Source of the DNA: Saccharothrix sp. NRRL B-16348
GTDB lineage: Bacteria > Actinomycetota > Actinomycetes > Mycobacteriales > Pseudonocardiaceae
Length of the DNA: 64,000 bases
Assembly (NCBI RefSeq): GCF_001280085.1
Contig: NZ_LGED01000210.1
Span: 7,560 to 71,559 of the forward strand
Direction: 5' to 3'
Shown: positions 30,024 to 37,904 of the stretch, piece by piece
How positions within the stretch are numbered: position 1 is the first letter of the stretch
Layout of the letters: each line of letters starts with the position of its first letter
The notes under the pieces: generated by a model
Database searches by the model: none
The model's input: the letters and a program-made list of their open reading frames with translations, nothing else
Told to the model about the DNA's origin: nothing
Position numbers and translations under genes: made by a program

Positions 30024-30229
30024 CGCGGCGTTGCCAGGGTGTCGGAACCTCCATCAGGGTCCGTTGAGCCGTCATTGATCGACCCCATGGGGGCGCTGAC
30101 GAGTGCCTACCGCTCGCGAGCGAGGCGGTTCGATGCGTTCACCGCGGTGGTCTGCCGGCCCGTACCGATGGGAGCGGGGACAAGGTGCTCGGTGGTGGTC
30201 GCTTGCCGACGTTCGGAGTTGACGTCTCG

Positions 30230-30271
30230 CCGCTACCCCTGGCCGCAGGGTCGAGCGGCCAGGGGTAGCGG
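30230..30271. terminator. 17-bp perfect inverted repeat, terminator
   Basis: Arms CCGCTACCCCTGGCCGC (30230-30246) and its exact complement (30255-30271) enclose an 8-base loop. It lies about 40 bases past the stop of the GH2 gene on the minus strand, between two converging genes, so it can serve both directions. Confidence 0.85.
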
Positions 30272-30309
30272 TCGACGCCGAGGTATCAGGCGAGAACCGG
30301 GTCGTCCGG

Positions 30310-33003
30310 TCAGACCCGGATCAGTTGCCACTGCTGGTTGGCCCCGCCGTTGGCGGCCCACTGCACGACCTGCGCCCCGTCGCTCGTCGCCGCACCGTAG
30401 ACGTCCGCCACCAGTCCGCTGTCGTGGCTGACGATGGTGTAGTAGCCGTTGCCGGTGGACCGCAGGTACCACATCTGGTTGGTGCCGCCGTTGGCCGTCC
30501 ACTGCTGCAGTTGCAGCCCGGCCGTGCTGCTGCCGCCGTTGACGTCGAGCGCCTTTCCACTCGCGACGTACCGGAGGGTGTAGGAGCCGTCGGAGGTCGT
30601 GGCGACGGTCCAGGTGCCGGTGCCACTCTGCTGGACCACCTTGGCACCGTCCGCGGTGGAGTTGCCCGCGACAGCGAGCTGCTTGCCGCTGTTGCGATTG
30701 ACGATGCGGTAGTTGCCCGGTGCGGGTCCGTCTCCGCCGCCTCCGGCGAGGTTGAAGTACTCCACCGCGTCGGTGAAGACGGGCCTGCCGGACTTCGTGG
30801 TCGACAGCTGCAGGTACACGCGGTTGCCGGTGGCCGGGGTGGTGAAGGACACCGGCTGGGTGACCCGCGATCCGAGCGGGACGGTCAGGGTCGTGCTTCC
30901 GGACGCGACGACCGCCCCGTCCGGCGCGTCGAGCCGCGCCGTCCAGGTGAAGCCCACCGAAGTGTCGGCGAAGTCGTCGTTGAAGACGGTGATGTTGCGG
31001 GTGACCGTGGCGTTCCGGGCGTAGCTGGGCACGGCCTGGGGCAGGGGGAAGGTGCCGTTCGCGTCCGAGACGCCGGAGGCCGACCAGTAGGGGAGGTCGA
31101 CCGCGGCCACCGGGTTGAACGCCGCCTGCACGCGCTGGAACTGAGGGTTGCTCCAGGGGTCCGGGAGGTTGTCCGCGCCGTAGACAGGGCGACCGCCCTC
31201 CTCCGGGACGAAGTCGCCGGTGCGCACGCCGGGGATGACGCTGGCCCAAGCTGACAGCAGCGTGTACGGACGCAGGTCGGTGGCGCCCTTGCCGCGCTTG
31301 GCCAGGGTTGCCGTGGCGAACCACTCGAAGCCCTGCTTGGTGTTGCATGCCGGCCAGATGTACTCGCCCTCGCCGTCGGGCCGCCCGTTCACGGTGATCA
31401 GGCCCTCCCCGTACCTGCCGAAGCCGTCGACGTAGTGCGGGATCACCGCGAAGTTGGCGTACGTCATCCCGGGATACAGGCTGACATTGTTGCCGACGCC
31501 CACCTCGACAATGATCGGCCGGGTTCCGTCGGCGCCGTTCATCGCCGCGTACAAGTCCTTCTCGAACTGTTCGGAATCCTGGCCGCTCTGGTTCGGCTCG
31601 TTGTTCTGACTCCAGCGGATGATCGCGGGGTGGTTGCGGTCGCGCAGGACCAGCGCACGGGCGTGGTTGATCATGTTGTTGCGCCCGACGGTCTCCCTCC
31701 ACTCCTGCGAGGATTGGGAGCCGCGAATCGCGACCTCGCCGATGATCATCAGGCCCATCTCGTCGGCGACATCCAACATGTACGGGCTCGCGGGCTCCTG
31801 GTGGATGCGCACCACGTTGAAGTTCAGCCGCTGGTAGTTGTCCACCGCCTGCGGCCAGCCGCCGTTGCCGGGCGACGGGGGCAGGAAGCCGGGCAGGGTG
31901 TGGTACGCGTCGCCCTTGCCGCCGTTGTTGACCCGGTCGTAGTCGGCACCCTGGAGGTTGTCGCCGCGGAAGTTCACGCGCACGCCGTTGAGGTAGTAGT
32001 AGTCACCGTTCTGGGTGGCCTCCCGGAACCCGAACCGGTACGTGGCGTCGCTGGTGCGCCCGTCATCGGCGACGGCATGCACCGTCAGCCCGTGCAGCTG
32101 CGCCCGGTAACCCGACCGGTACGGCACGTTGGGCCACCAGTACGAGGTGCTGTCGAGGTTCCACGCGACCGGCCCGACGGTCACGGTCACGGTCGAGTTG
32201 GCCGCCACGGTGACCGTGCGGCTGGGCAGTTCCGGGTAGCTGAAAGCCGTTCCGTTGATGGACGACAGCGACCCGGTCAACGTCACCGACCGGGAACTGC
32301 CCGACGTGTTGCGCACCGACACGTCGTAGCTCAACGTCTTGTTCGCCACCGACGTACGCACGAATGTGTCGCTGACGTACACCGCCGGGTACACCCGCAG
32401 GAACGCGGACCCGAAGATCCCCTGCGGGATCGCCTCGGACCACGTGGCGGCGTCGGGCACCAGGTACCGGCCGTTGGACGCCTTCAGCGCTCCGCGGCCC
32501 TTCACGTTCACCGTGATCGTGTGGGTGGTGCCAGGCGCCGCGTATGCGCTGATGTCGAAGTTCGACGGGGTGAACGCCGTCGTCTGGGTGGCGACCACGC
32601 GGCCGTCGACCGACAGCGTCGCCTGGTGGTTGACCGCCCCGAACTCGATCCACGTCGACTGCGGCTGACCCGAGTCGGGCACGGTGATGGTGCGCGAGTA
32701 CACCGCCTCGTTCACGTCGGTGAAGCCCTGCTTGTACCAGCCGCCGCCGGGCACGCTGATCGACGTCGTCGCCCGGCCCGCCGGGGTGAAGCTCCACGTC
32801 CCGGCCAGGTCGACCGAGGCGATCGCGGCAACGCCGGCAGTGGCGGCCGCGGCAGCCGCGGCCGTGACGGTCGGCTGTGTTGCGACGGCCGGCTGTCCTG
32901 CGGCGGCGGGTTGTACCGTGCCGATGGTCGCGAGGAGTGTGGCGCCCGCCAGCGCTACGCCGGCGAAGCGCTGGGATAGCGTGCGAGGCCTGTTCCGACG
33001 CAT
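30310..33003 (-). CDS. Secreted GH2-family glycoside hydrolase with ricin-type lectin domain
   Basis: An 897-residue protein; ATG at 33003 follows GAAAGGGG. Residues 1-35 are a Sec signal peptide (RRNR, hydrophobic core, cleavage after QPAAA). Next come the GH2 jelly-roll (about 60-210), immunoglobulin-like (about 215-325) and TIM-barrel domains (330-640). The acid/base is Glu469 in WSQNNEP, and Glu547 in DGEGEYIW is a candidate nucleophile 78 residues later. A linker near 750 (GGGGDGP) leads to a ricin-type beta-trefoil (about 757-897) with QxW repeats (LQQWTANGGTNQMWYL; VVQWAANGGANQQWQL). It should act on an exo-linked galactoside, glucuronide or similar polysaccharide; the substrate cannot be read from sequence. 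LacI-type operators upstream suggest sugar control. Confidence 0.9.
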   Translation of the reverse strand: MRRNRPRTLSQRFAGVALAGATLLATIGTVQPAAAGQPAVATQPTVTAAAAAAATAGVAAIASVDLAGTWSFTPAGRATTSISVPGGGWYKQGFTDVNEAVYSRTITVPDSGQPQSTWIEFGAVNHQATLSVDGRVVATQTTAFTPSNFDISAYAAPGTTHTITVNVKGRGALKASNGRYLVPDAATWSEAIPQGIFGSAFLRVYPAVYVSDTFVRTSVANKTLSYDVSVRNTSGSSRSVTLTGSLSSINGTAFSYPELPSRTVTVAANSTVTVTVGPVAWNLDSTSYWWPNVPYRSGYRAQLHGLTVHAVADDGRTSDATYRFGFREATQNGDYYYLNGVRVNFRGDNLQGADYDRVNNGGKGDAYHTLPGFLPPSPGNGGWPQAVDNYQRLNFNVVRIHQEPASPYMLDVADEMGLMIIGEVAIRGSQSSQEWRETVGRNNMINHARALVLRDRNHPAIIRWSQNNEPNQSGQDSEQFEKDLYAAMNGADGTRPIIVEVGVGNNVSLYPGMTYANFAVIPHYVDGFGRYGEGLITVNGRPDGEGEYIWPACNTKQGFEWFATATLAKRGKGATDLRPYTLLSAWASVIPGVRTGDFVPEEGGRPVYGADNLPDPWSNPQFQRVQAAFNPVAAVDLPYWSASGVSDANGTFPLPQAVPSYARNATVTRNITVFNDDFADTSVGFTWTARLDAPDGAVVASGSTTLTVPLGSRVTQPVSFTTPATGNRVYLQLSTTKSGRPVFTDAVEYFNLAGGGGDGPAPGNYRIVNRNSGKQLAVAGNSTADGAKVVQQSGTGTWTVATTSDGSYTLRYVASGKALDVNGGSSTAGLQLQQWTANGGTNQMWYLRSTGNGYYTIVSHDSGLVADVYGAATSDGAQVVQWAANGGANQQWQLIRV

Positions 33004-33223
33004 CAAGAAACCCCTTTCGCGGGTGTCGCCTCAACGGCGATACACCGATCATCGGACCCATCCTCACTACCGCCGGGGTCGCCAGAACAGGGAGGTCCAC
33101 TGTGGACTCTTCTGCCGGCTTCATACCCGCGGAGCAGGGCATTGGTCGGTAAGCAATCGTGGGGACGGCGCGGCCTGGTGTCACACCAATGAAACTATGG
33201 CGGACAAGAAGGGTCAAAGCTAA

Positions 33224-33239
33224 ATGTGAGCGCTAACTT
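33224..33239. promoter_or_regulatory. LacI-type operator candidate
   Basis: GTGAGCGCTAAC (33226-33237) differs at one position from the perfect palindrome GTTAGCGCTAAC, a form used by LacI-family regulators of glycoside hydrolase genes. It is about 220 bases upstream of the GH2 start. No LacI-family regulator gene is in the window. Confidence 0.5.
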
Positions 33240-33713
33240 TGAGCACTCCGACCAAGAAGAGTCCGACCAGGGGTCATCACCGTGGCAGGTCGCCGGACCG
33301 GTCGGGAAGTTGCCCCGTTCGGCCCACCGGGCGACCTGTGCCGGCGAGAGGGCCTCACCGTAACCAGCCGCCGATCGGCGGTCAAACGCTGTGCCGGCTA
33401 AATATTGACGCGCTTGTTTGGCGGCCGCTGAATGCCACCTGTCGAACAAGGCCGCGCTGGTCTCGACGGTGTGGCGACAAATGTTAGCGGTAACACGATT
33501 GCACTTCGGGTAGTGATCCGGCGTGCGGACATCGACGGTGTCCCGGCCACACCGCGGGTGCCCGTTACCCGTGGTGGCTGCCTGGGCAGAGGCGGGAGGG
33601 TGGCCTCGGTTGCACGAGTTGCTGTTGGCGAGGTGCGATCGACCGGGCACGACCACCGCACCGCAGCGCCCGGGTGCGGAGTTCTGGCACCCCACAGGTC
33701 CTGGCGCGCGGAT
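33240..33713. other. Intergenic region between GH2 and the regulator gene
   Basis: No supported gene. It holds the second operator candidate and the 3' flank of the SARP gene. The minus-strand frame across 33195-33695 has no family match and odd composition. A short segment of it (LSPAQVARWAERGNFP) faintly recalls a helix-turn-helix and may be a remnant. Confidence 0.45.
33482..33495. promoter_or_regulatory. Second LacI-type operator candidate
   Basis: TGTTAGCGGTAACA has perfect 5-base arms (TGTTA/TAACA) around GCGG. It resembles the site at 33226-33237 and lies 245 bases from it, on the GH2 upstream side. Confidence 0.5.
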
Positions 33714-36569
33714 TCAGGGTAAGCCCGTCCTCCCGGTCTCCACGCTGCCGGCTGTGTCCGGCTGCCCGACCGGTGCCGGGCCGAGTTCGGCGAGTTGTCG
33801 TCGCAAGCGCTCGGCGTCGGTGTGGCGGCTCTGCTGTCGGTAGAGGTCCAGCGCTTCCTGCCAGACGGCGGAGGCCTGGGCGTGGTTGCCGAGGGCACTG
33901 TGGGGGTGGCCGAGGTTGTTCAGGGTGTCGGCGGCCTCGGTGGTGTTGCCGACGGTGCGGTACAGGGCCAGCGCCTGCTGGTAGTGGTCGATGGCCCGGT
34001 GGTGGTGGCCGGTGTGGTGCTCGATCCAGCCGAAGCTGTCCAGGGTGTCCGCCTCGCCATCGGGGTCCTCGTGGTGGCGGTAGAGGTCGAGGGCGGCCTG
34101 GCAGTGCTTGCGGGCGTAGTCGTATTCGCCCACTCGGGCGGCGTGCCAGCCCACCATGTTGAGCGCGGTGGCTTCCCACACCGGCTGGGCGAGGGCGCGG
34201 AAGAGGTCCAGCGCGTGCTGGGCGTGTTCCAGGGCTTTGTGGTCGTCGCCACGCTGCCCCCAGGCCCAGGTGAGGGCGTGATGGGTGTGGGCCTGCTGGG
34301 TGAGGTCGTGGTGCTGCCGGGCGAGGGCGAGGGCCTGGTGCAGGTTGGCGATGGCGCCGTCGTGCCGCTCCAGTTCGGCGAGGGCGTGACCGAGGAGGCG
34401 GTGGGCGAGGATTCGGGCGCCGGGGTCGGGCAGGTGGGTGGCCGCGTCGGCCGCGGCTTGCCACACGGCGAGGTCGTCGTGGATGTGCCCGCGCAGCCGG
34501 TGGAAGGAGGCCAGGGCCCACGCGATCTGCCACACGATCCGGTGGCGGCGACGGCTGGCGGCGGTGTGCTGGACGGCCAGGAGGTGGAGGTGGTGGGCGT
34601 CCATCCAGGCCAGTGCGGACGCGCGGTCGGGCAGCGGGTGGGAGTGGGTTCCGGGAGCGGGCGGGTCGAGTCGGATCGGTGGGCGGTGGGGAGTCAGGAG
34701 TCGTTCGGCGGTGTGGGCGGTGTACAGGTAGAAGTCCGTCAACCGCTCCAGCGCGGCCTCCCGCTCCGGTGCGGGCAAGTGGTCGTCGGCGGTGGTGGCG
34801 TAGGCCCGCACCAGGTCGTGCATCGCGTAGCGGCCGTGAGGGTGCCGGTCGAGCAGCGAGTGGTCCTCCAGGACGCGCAGGGCTCTGCGCGCCTCGGCCG
34901 TGGTCAGCCCGGTGAGGGAGACGGCGGCGGGCAGGTCGATGTCCGGGCCGGGCGCGATCCCCAGCAGCACGAACACCATGCGCTGCCGCGCGGTGAGGTG
35001 GTGCAGGGACCAGGACAGCACGGCGGGCAGGCTGGCGGTGACGTCGGTCTCGTGGTCGAGCATGTCCAGGCCCGGCTCGTGCAGTTCCGCGGCCAGCTCG
35101 GCCAACGGGAGCCGCGGGCGGGTGGCGGCGTGCCGCGCGGTGATCGCCAGGGCCAGGGGGTGCCGACCGCACAGGCCGACCAGCTCGTCGACGGCGTCGG
35201 GTTCGGCGTCGGTGCGGTGCTCGCCCAGGCGTGACGTCAGCAGGGCACGGGCTTCGACGGGGGTGAGCACGCCCAAGGGCAGGTGGTGCGCACCGTGCCG
35301 ATCGATCAACGACGGCAGGCTGGTCCGGCTGGTGACCAGCACGGTGCACGTGGGGCTGCCCGGGAGCAACGGCACGACCTGGTCGGCGTTGGCGGCGTTG
35401 TCCAGCAGCACCAGCATCCGCCGCCCGGCCATCAGGCTGCGGTACAGCGTGCCCGGGTCTGACTGGGCGCGGTCGGGGGTGACGCCCAGGGCGGCGAGGA
35501 AGCCGCGCAGCGCGTCAGCCGGATCGATCGGGTCTCCGGTGGGGCTGAACCCGTGCAGGTCCACGAACAGTTGCCCGTCGGGGAACCGGTGCAGGTTGCG
35601 GTGCGCCCAGGACAGCGCGAGCCAGGTCTTGCCGATCCCGCCCACACCACCGATCGCCGAAATCGGCGCCGGTCCGGTCGCCGGCACGACTGCCGCGCCG
35701 CTCTCCTCGTGCGGCGCCGTGAGCAGGACGCGGTCGAGTTCGGCCAGTTCGGGGACGCGTCCGGTGAACGGCCCCGGCGCGGTGGGCAGTTGGCGGGGCA
35801 CCACCGGTTGGCGGTCCGCCTCCGGGGCGGTCAGGGCGAGGTCCGCGGTCAGGATCTGCTGGTGGAGTTGCCGCAGTTCCGGTCCGGGCTCGGCGCCCAG
35901 TTCCTCGGCCAGGCGGGTGCGCAGTTGCCGGTAGTGGTCCAGGGCCTCGGCCTGACGCCCGGCGCGGTAGAGCGCGAGCATGAACTGGGCGGCCACGTGT
36001 TCGTTCTGCGGGTGCGCGGTGGCGCGATCGGTGAGTTCGGGCAGCAGCACGGAATGCCGCCCGAGCCGCAGTGCCAGGTCCAGGCGGTCGACGTCGGCGG
36101 CGAACCGCTCCCGCTCCAGCCCGTTGCGCACCGCGGTGGTCCACGGTGTGTCCAGTCCCAGCAGTGCCTCGCCCCGCCACAACCCCGAGGCCTGCTCGGC
36201 CAGTTCGAGTGCGCGGGTCTGGTCCGTCTCGGCGCGTGCGAGGGCGACCAGCCGGCGGAACCGGTGCACGTCCACCGCGTCCTCGTCGACGACCATCTCG
36301 TACCCGCTCGCCCGGTGCACGATGGCGGCCTGGCGGGTGGCGCGCAGAGCCCGGCGCAGGCGCGACAGGTAGCCGTAGAGGGTGCTCCGGCCGCCGGACG
36401 GGACCCGGTCGCCCCACGCCCGGTTGAGCAGTTGGTCCGTGGACAGCCACTGGTTGGCCTCGATCAGCAGCACCGCCAGCACGCACCGCTGCCGGGCGTG
36501 GCCCAGGTCGACCGATCGCTCGCCGATCGTCGCCTGCACCGGACCCAACACGCGGAACTCCACCGCCAC
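33714..36569 (-). CDS. SARP/AfsR-like transcriptional regulator (OmpR-type DNA-binding, BTAD, NB-ARC, TPR)
   Basis: A 951-residue regulator. GTG at 36569 is chosen for GAGGGGAG about 7 bases upstream; the next GTG is two codons later. Residues 5-95 are a winged-helix DNA-binding domain (VEFRVLGPVQ, STDQLLNRAWG, LYGYLSRLRRAL). BTAD spans about 100-245 (YRAGRQAEALDHYRQLR, ELGAEPGPELRQLHQQIL). The NB-ARC ATPase has Walker A GGVGGIGKT at 307-315, and TPR repeats fill about 640-930. Such proteins bind direct repeats and recruit RNA polymerase to antibiotic promoters. It is divergent from the thiopeptide precursors and the only regulator beside them, so it is their likely activator. A matching 11-bp-period repeat lies just upstream. 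Confidence 0.9.
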   Translation of the reverse strand: MAVEFRVLGPVQATIGERSVDLGHARQRCVLAVLLIEANQWLSTDQLLNRAWGDRVPSGGRSTLYGYLSRLRRALRATRQAAIVHRASGYEMVVDEDAVDVHRFRRLVALARAETDQTRALELAEQASGLWRGEALLGLDTPWTTAVRNGLERERFAADVDRLDLALRLGRHSVLLPELTDRATAHPQNEHVAAQFMLALYRAGRQAEALDHYRQLRTRLAEELGAEPGPELRQLHQQILTADLALTAPEADRQPVVPRQLPTAPGPFTGRVPELAELDRVLLTAPHEESGAAVVPATGPAPISAIGGVGGIGKTWLALSWAHRNLHRFPDGQLFVDLHGFSPTGDPIDPADALRGFLAALGVTPDRAQSDPGTLYRSLMAGRRMLVLLDNAANADQVVPLLPGSPTCTVLVTSRTSLPSLIDRHGAHHLPLGVLTPVEARALLTSRLGEHRTDAEPDAVDELVGLCGRHPLALAITARHAATRPRLPLAELAAELHEPGLDMLDHETDVTASLPAVLSWSLHHLTARQRMVFVLLGIAPGPDIDLPAAVSLTGLTTAEARRALRVLEDHSLLDRHPHGRYAMHDLVRAYATTADDHLPAPEREAALERLTDFYLYTAHTAERLLTPHRPPIRLDPPAPGTHSHPLPDRASALAWMDAHHLHLLAVQHTAASRRRHRIVWQIAWALASFHRLRGHIHDDLAVWQAAADAATHLPDPGARILAHRLLGHALAELERHDGAIANLHQALALARQHHDLTQQAHTHHALTWAWGQRGDDHKALEHAQHALDLFRALAQPVWEATALNMVGWHAARVGEYDYARKHCQAALDLYRHHEDPDGEADTLDSFGWIEHHTGHHHRAIDHYQQALALYRTVGNTTEAADTLNNLGHPHSALGNHAQASAVWQEALDLYRQQSRHTDAERLRRQLAELGPAPVGQPDTAGSVETGRTGLP

Positions 36570-36631
36570 CGCGAAACTCCCCTCGACGACCGGCCCCCTC
36601 GATACCGGTCTAGCAGGGGCGTTCGGCGGTT

Positions 36632-36650
36632 GCAGGTTTCCCGCAGGTTT
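36632..36650 (+). promoter_or_regulatory. SARP-type direct repeats and possible -10
   Basis: GCAGGTTT occurs at 36632-36639 and 36643-36650, exactly 11 bases apart, as in the heptameric repeats bound by SARP proteins. TAGGTC starts at 36659, 8 bases after the second copy, the usual spacing to a -10 element. This would fire towards the small ORF and precursor genes. Confidence 0.5.
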
Positions 36651-36808
36651 TCGTTCGGTAGGTCGAGCAAGGTGGAGGACGTGGCGGTGAGCGGAACGGG
36701 ACGAGCTCGTGGCACCCGCCACCCGGAAACCCCTGTCGGACGGGGCAAAGCAGGTCCGCGGGTGGCACCGGTTCCCCGTCGCACCCCGTCACGGTCACGG
36801 AGGACTTC

Positions 36809-36973
36809 ATGCGGTTGTGGCAACGAACGGCCTGCTCGGTCGCGGCGGCCCGGCACGCGCGGACCGGCGGGCTCCGCGGTTCCGCCGGCCACTACCTGGA
36901 GAACCTGACCAAGGACAGCTCTGCGGTCGGCGGGAACGCCAACGGCGAGATCGATCTCGTGCACGTGCGCTGA
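36809..36973 (+). CDS. Small ORF of unknown function ahead of the precursor genes
   Basis: A 54-residue open frame with ATG at 36809 and GGAGGAC immediately upstream at good spacing. It begins MRLWQRTACSVAAARHA and ends ANGEIDLVHVR. It lacks the leader motif and Cys/Ser core of the four precursors, so it is not another thiopeptide precursor. It lies just after the putative SARP-dependent promoter and may be the first cistron of the operon or a remnant. I recognise no family. Confidence 0.35.
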   Translation: MRLWQRTACSVAAARHARTGGLRGSAGHYLENLTKDSSAVGGNANGEIDLVHVR

Positions 36974-37070
36974 CGGTTTCCGGCCTCGTCCGGCCCGCAC
37001 CCGCCCCACTCGAAGCAGTTCACCCCTTTCATCGTGCCCGTGGGTCGCTGACCAGCGGTTTCAGTTCGTG

Positions 37071-37083
37071 GAAAGGAGGTGAT
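37071..37083 (+). promoter_or_regulatory. Near-perfect ribosome binding site of the first precursor
   Basis: GAAAGGAGGTGAT matches the complement of the bacterial 16S rRNA 3' end over 13 bases. The ATG follows at 37092. It is the strongest such site noticed in the window and fits high precursor expression. Confidence 0.75.
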
Positions 37084-37091
37084 AACCGCCG

Positions 37092-37256
37092 ATGCCCGAC
37101 ATCGCTTTCGACGCCCGTGAATTGCACTTGGACGACCTGTCCGTCACCGCGATGCGTGACGCGGTCGCGCTACCGGAGGCGGGCGCGTCCGGTGCGTCGT
37201 GCTCGTGCAACAGCTCGTGCTGCTGCCAACAAGAACCCATCCCCACCTTCGGCTGA
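37092..37256 (+). CDS. Thiopeptide precursor peptide 1 (lactazole type)
   Basis: A 54-residue precursor with ATG at 37092. The leader carries LSVTAMRDAVALPEAGA, closely like the lactazole leader (LTVTSLRDTVALPENGA as I recall it). The core starts at Ser33 in GAS and runs SGASCSCNSSCCCQQ, then EPIPTFG. Numbering Ser33 as 1 puts Ser4, Cys5, Ser6, Cys7, Ser9, Ser10 and Cys11-13 in place. Ser1 and Ser10, followed by Cys11, are positioned for pyridine-forming cycloaddition, giving a 26-membered ring. Cys5 and Cys7 are probable thiazoles, Ser6 a probable oxazole or dehydroalanine. The SCSC block at core positions 4-7 is identical to lactazole. Confidence 0.9.
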   Translation: MPDIAFDARELHLDDLSVTAMRDAVALPEAGASGASCSCNSSCCCQQEPIPTFG

Positions 37257-37269
37257 ATGGGAGTTCGTC

Positions 37270-37425
37270 GTGGAACTGAGCTTTGAGGTCGATGACCTGG
37301 TCGTGGACGACCTGTCCGTGACCGCGATGCGTGACGCGGTGGCGCTGCCCGAGGCGGGTGCGTCCGGCGGCGGGTCCTGCTGTGGCAGCTCCTGCTGCTG
37401 CTGCCCGGACCCCAGCTTCCGCTGA
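37270..37425 (+). CDS. Thiopeptide precursor peptide 2
   Basis: A 51-residue precursor starting GTG at 37270, with GGGAG 6 bases upstream, 13 bases after precursor 1. The leader is MELSFEVDDLVVDD then LSVTAMRDAVALPEAG. The core from Ser32 is SGGGSCCGSSCCCCPDPSFR. Ser1, Ser10 (Ser41) and Cys11 keep the register of precursors 1 and 3, while the ring interior differs (Cys6-Cys7-Gly8) and four Cys follow Ser10. The C-terminal tail is short and ends in Arg. Confidence 0.88.
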   Translation: MELSFEVDDLVVDDLSVTAMRDAVALPEAGASGGGSCCGSSCCCCPDPSFR

Positions 37426-37450
37426 AACCAACCGAGTTAGGGAGGACATC

Positions 37451-37612
37451 ATGGAACTGAGCTTCGAGGTCGATGACCTGGTCCTGGACGACCTGTCCGT
37501 CACGGCGATGCGTGACGCGGTGGCGCTGCCCGAGGCGGGTGCGTCCGGCGGGTCCTGCAGCGGCGGCAGCTCCTGCTGCTGCAGCGTGCAGCCGCCGGAG
37601 CCGACCTTCTGA
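37451..37612 (+). CDS. Thiopeptide precursor peptide 3
   Basis: A 53-residue precursor with ATG at 37451 and GGGAGGA 5 bases upstream. The leader is almost identical to precursor 2 (one Val to Leu change in the first 30 residues). The core from Ser32 reads SGGSCSGGSSCCCS, then VQPPEPTF. Ser1, Ser10 and Cys11 are again in register; the ring interior has Ser4-Cys5-Ser6-Gly7-Gly8. The tail resembles that of precursor 1 (EP-PTF). Near-identity of leader DNA points to recent tandem duplication followed by core diversification. Confidence 0.9.
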   Translation: MELSFEVDDLVLDDLSVTAMRDAVALPEAGASGGSCSGGSSCCCSVQPPEPTF

Positions 37613-37626
37613 GAAGGGCTCACGTC

Positions 37627-37758
37627 GTGGAGCCGACCTTTGACGTCGAGGACCTGGTCCTGGACGAGTTGGCGGTGACTGCCATCGGTGGCGCGGCCTT
37701 CACCGACGGCGCCGTCCCGGCGTCGTGCTCGTGCTGCAGCGTCGAGACACGGGCCTGA
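37627..37758 (+). CDS. Divergent thiopeptide precursor-like peptide 4
   Basis: A 43-residue peptide starting GTG at 37627, with AAGGG upstream, 14 bases after precursor 3. The leader start is family-like (EPTFDVEDLVLDELAVTAI), but the LRD-VALPE segment is replaced by GGAAFTDGAV. The short core is PASCSCCSVETRA. Counting from Ser33 there is no Ser at position 10, so the usual pyridine cannot form. It may be a decayed copy, a precursor of a linear azole peptide, or have another role. Enzyme recognition elements in the first half of the leader appear kept. Confidence 0.75.
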   Translation: MEPTFDVEDLVLDELAVTAIGGAAFTDGAVPASCSCCSVETRA

Positions 37759-37847
37759 GTCGGGCCCCGCCATCTCGATCCGAGGGCCTTCGCCGGGCGC
37801 GAGGTCCTGACCCGGTGTCCGTTCGCGGGGCACGTCGGGTGTTCCAC

Positions 37848-37877
37848 GTTGGGGGCGTCGGTTGCGGCGCCCCCAAC
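37848..37877 (+). terminator. Hairpin between precursor genes and enzyme operon (attenuator)
   Basis: GTTGGGGGCG and its exact complement CGCCCCCAAC form a 10-bp, mostly G/C stem with a 10-base loop. It ends 27 bases before the ATG of the dehydratase gene and lies in the only sizeable gap of the operon. It could lower transcription into the enzyme genes or protect the 3' end of the precursor mRNA. Confidence 0.6.
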
Positions 37878-37904
37878 CACCACCAGTTCTCCGGAGGAAC
37901 CGCG

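Noticed and set aside
33195..33695. Minus-strand 166-residue open frame between GH2 and the regulator
   Set aside because: No ribosome site or family, and it crosses both operator candidates.
37626..37758. Thr26 and Ser35 of precursor 4 are also nine apart
   Set aside because: Thr would give dehydrobutyrine, not known to form the pyridine, and the surrounding leader differs; probably coincidence.
37060..37760. CRISPR-like array
   Set aside because: The repeats are tandem precursor genes with coding periodicity, not short repeats with unique spacers.
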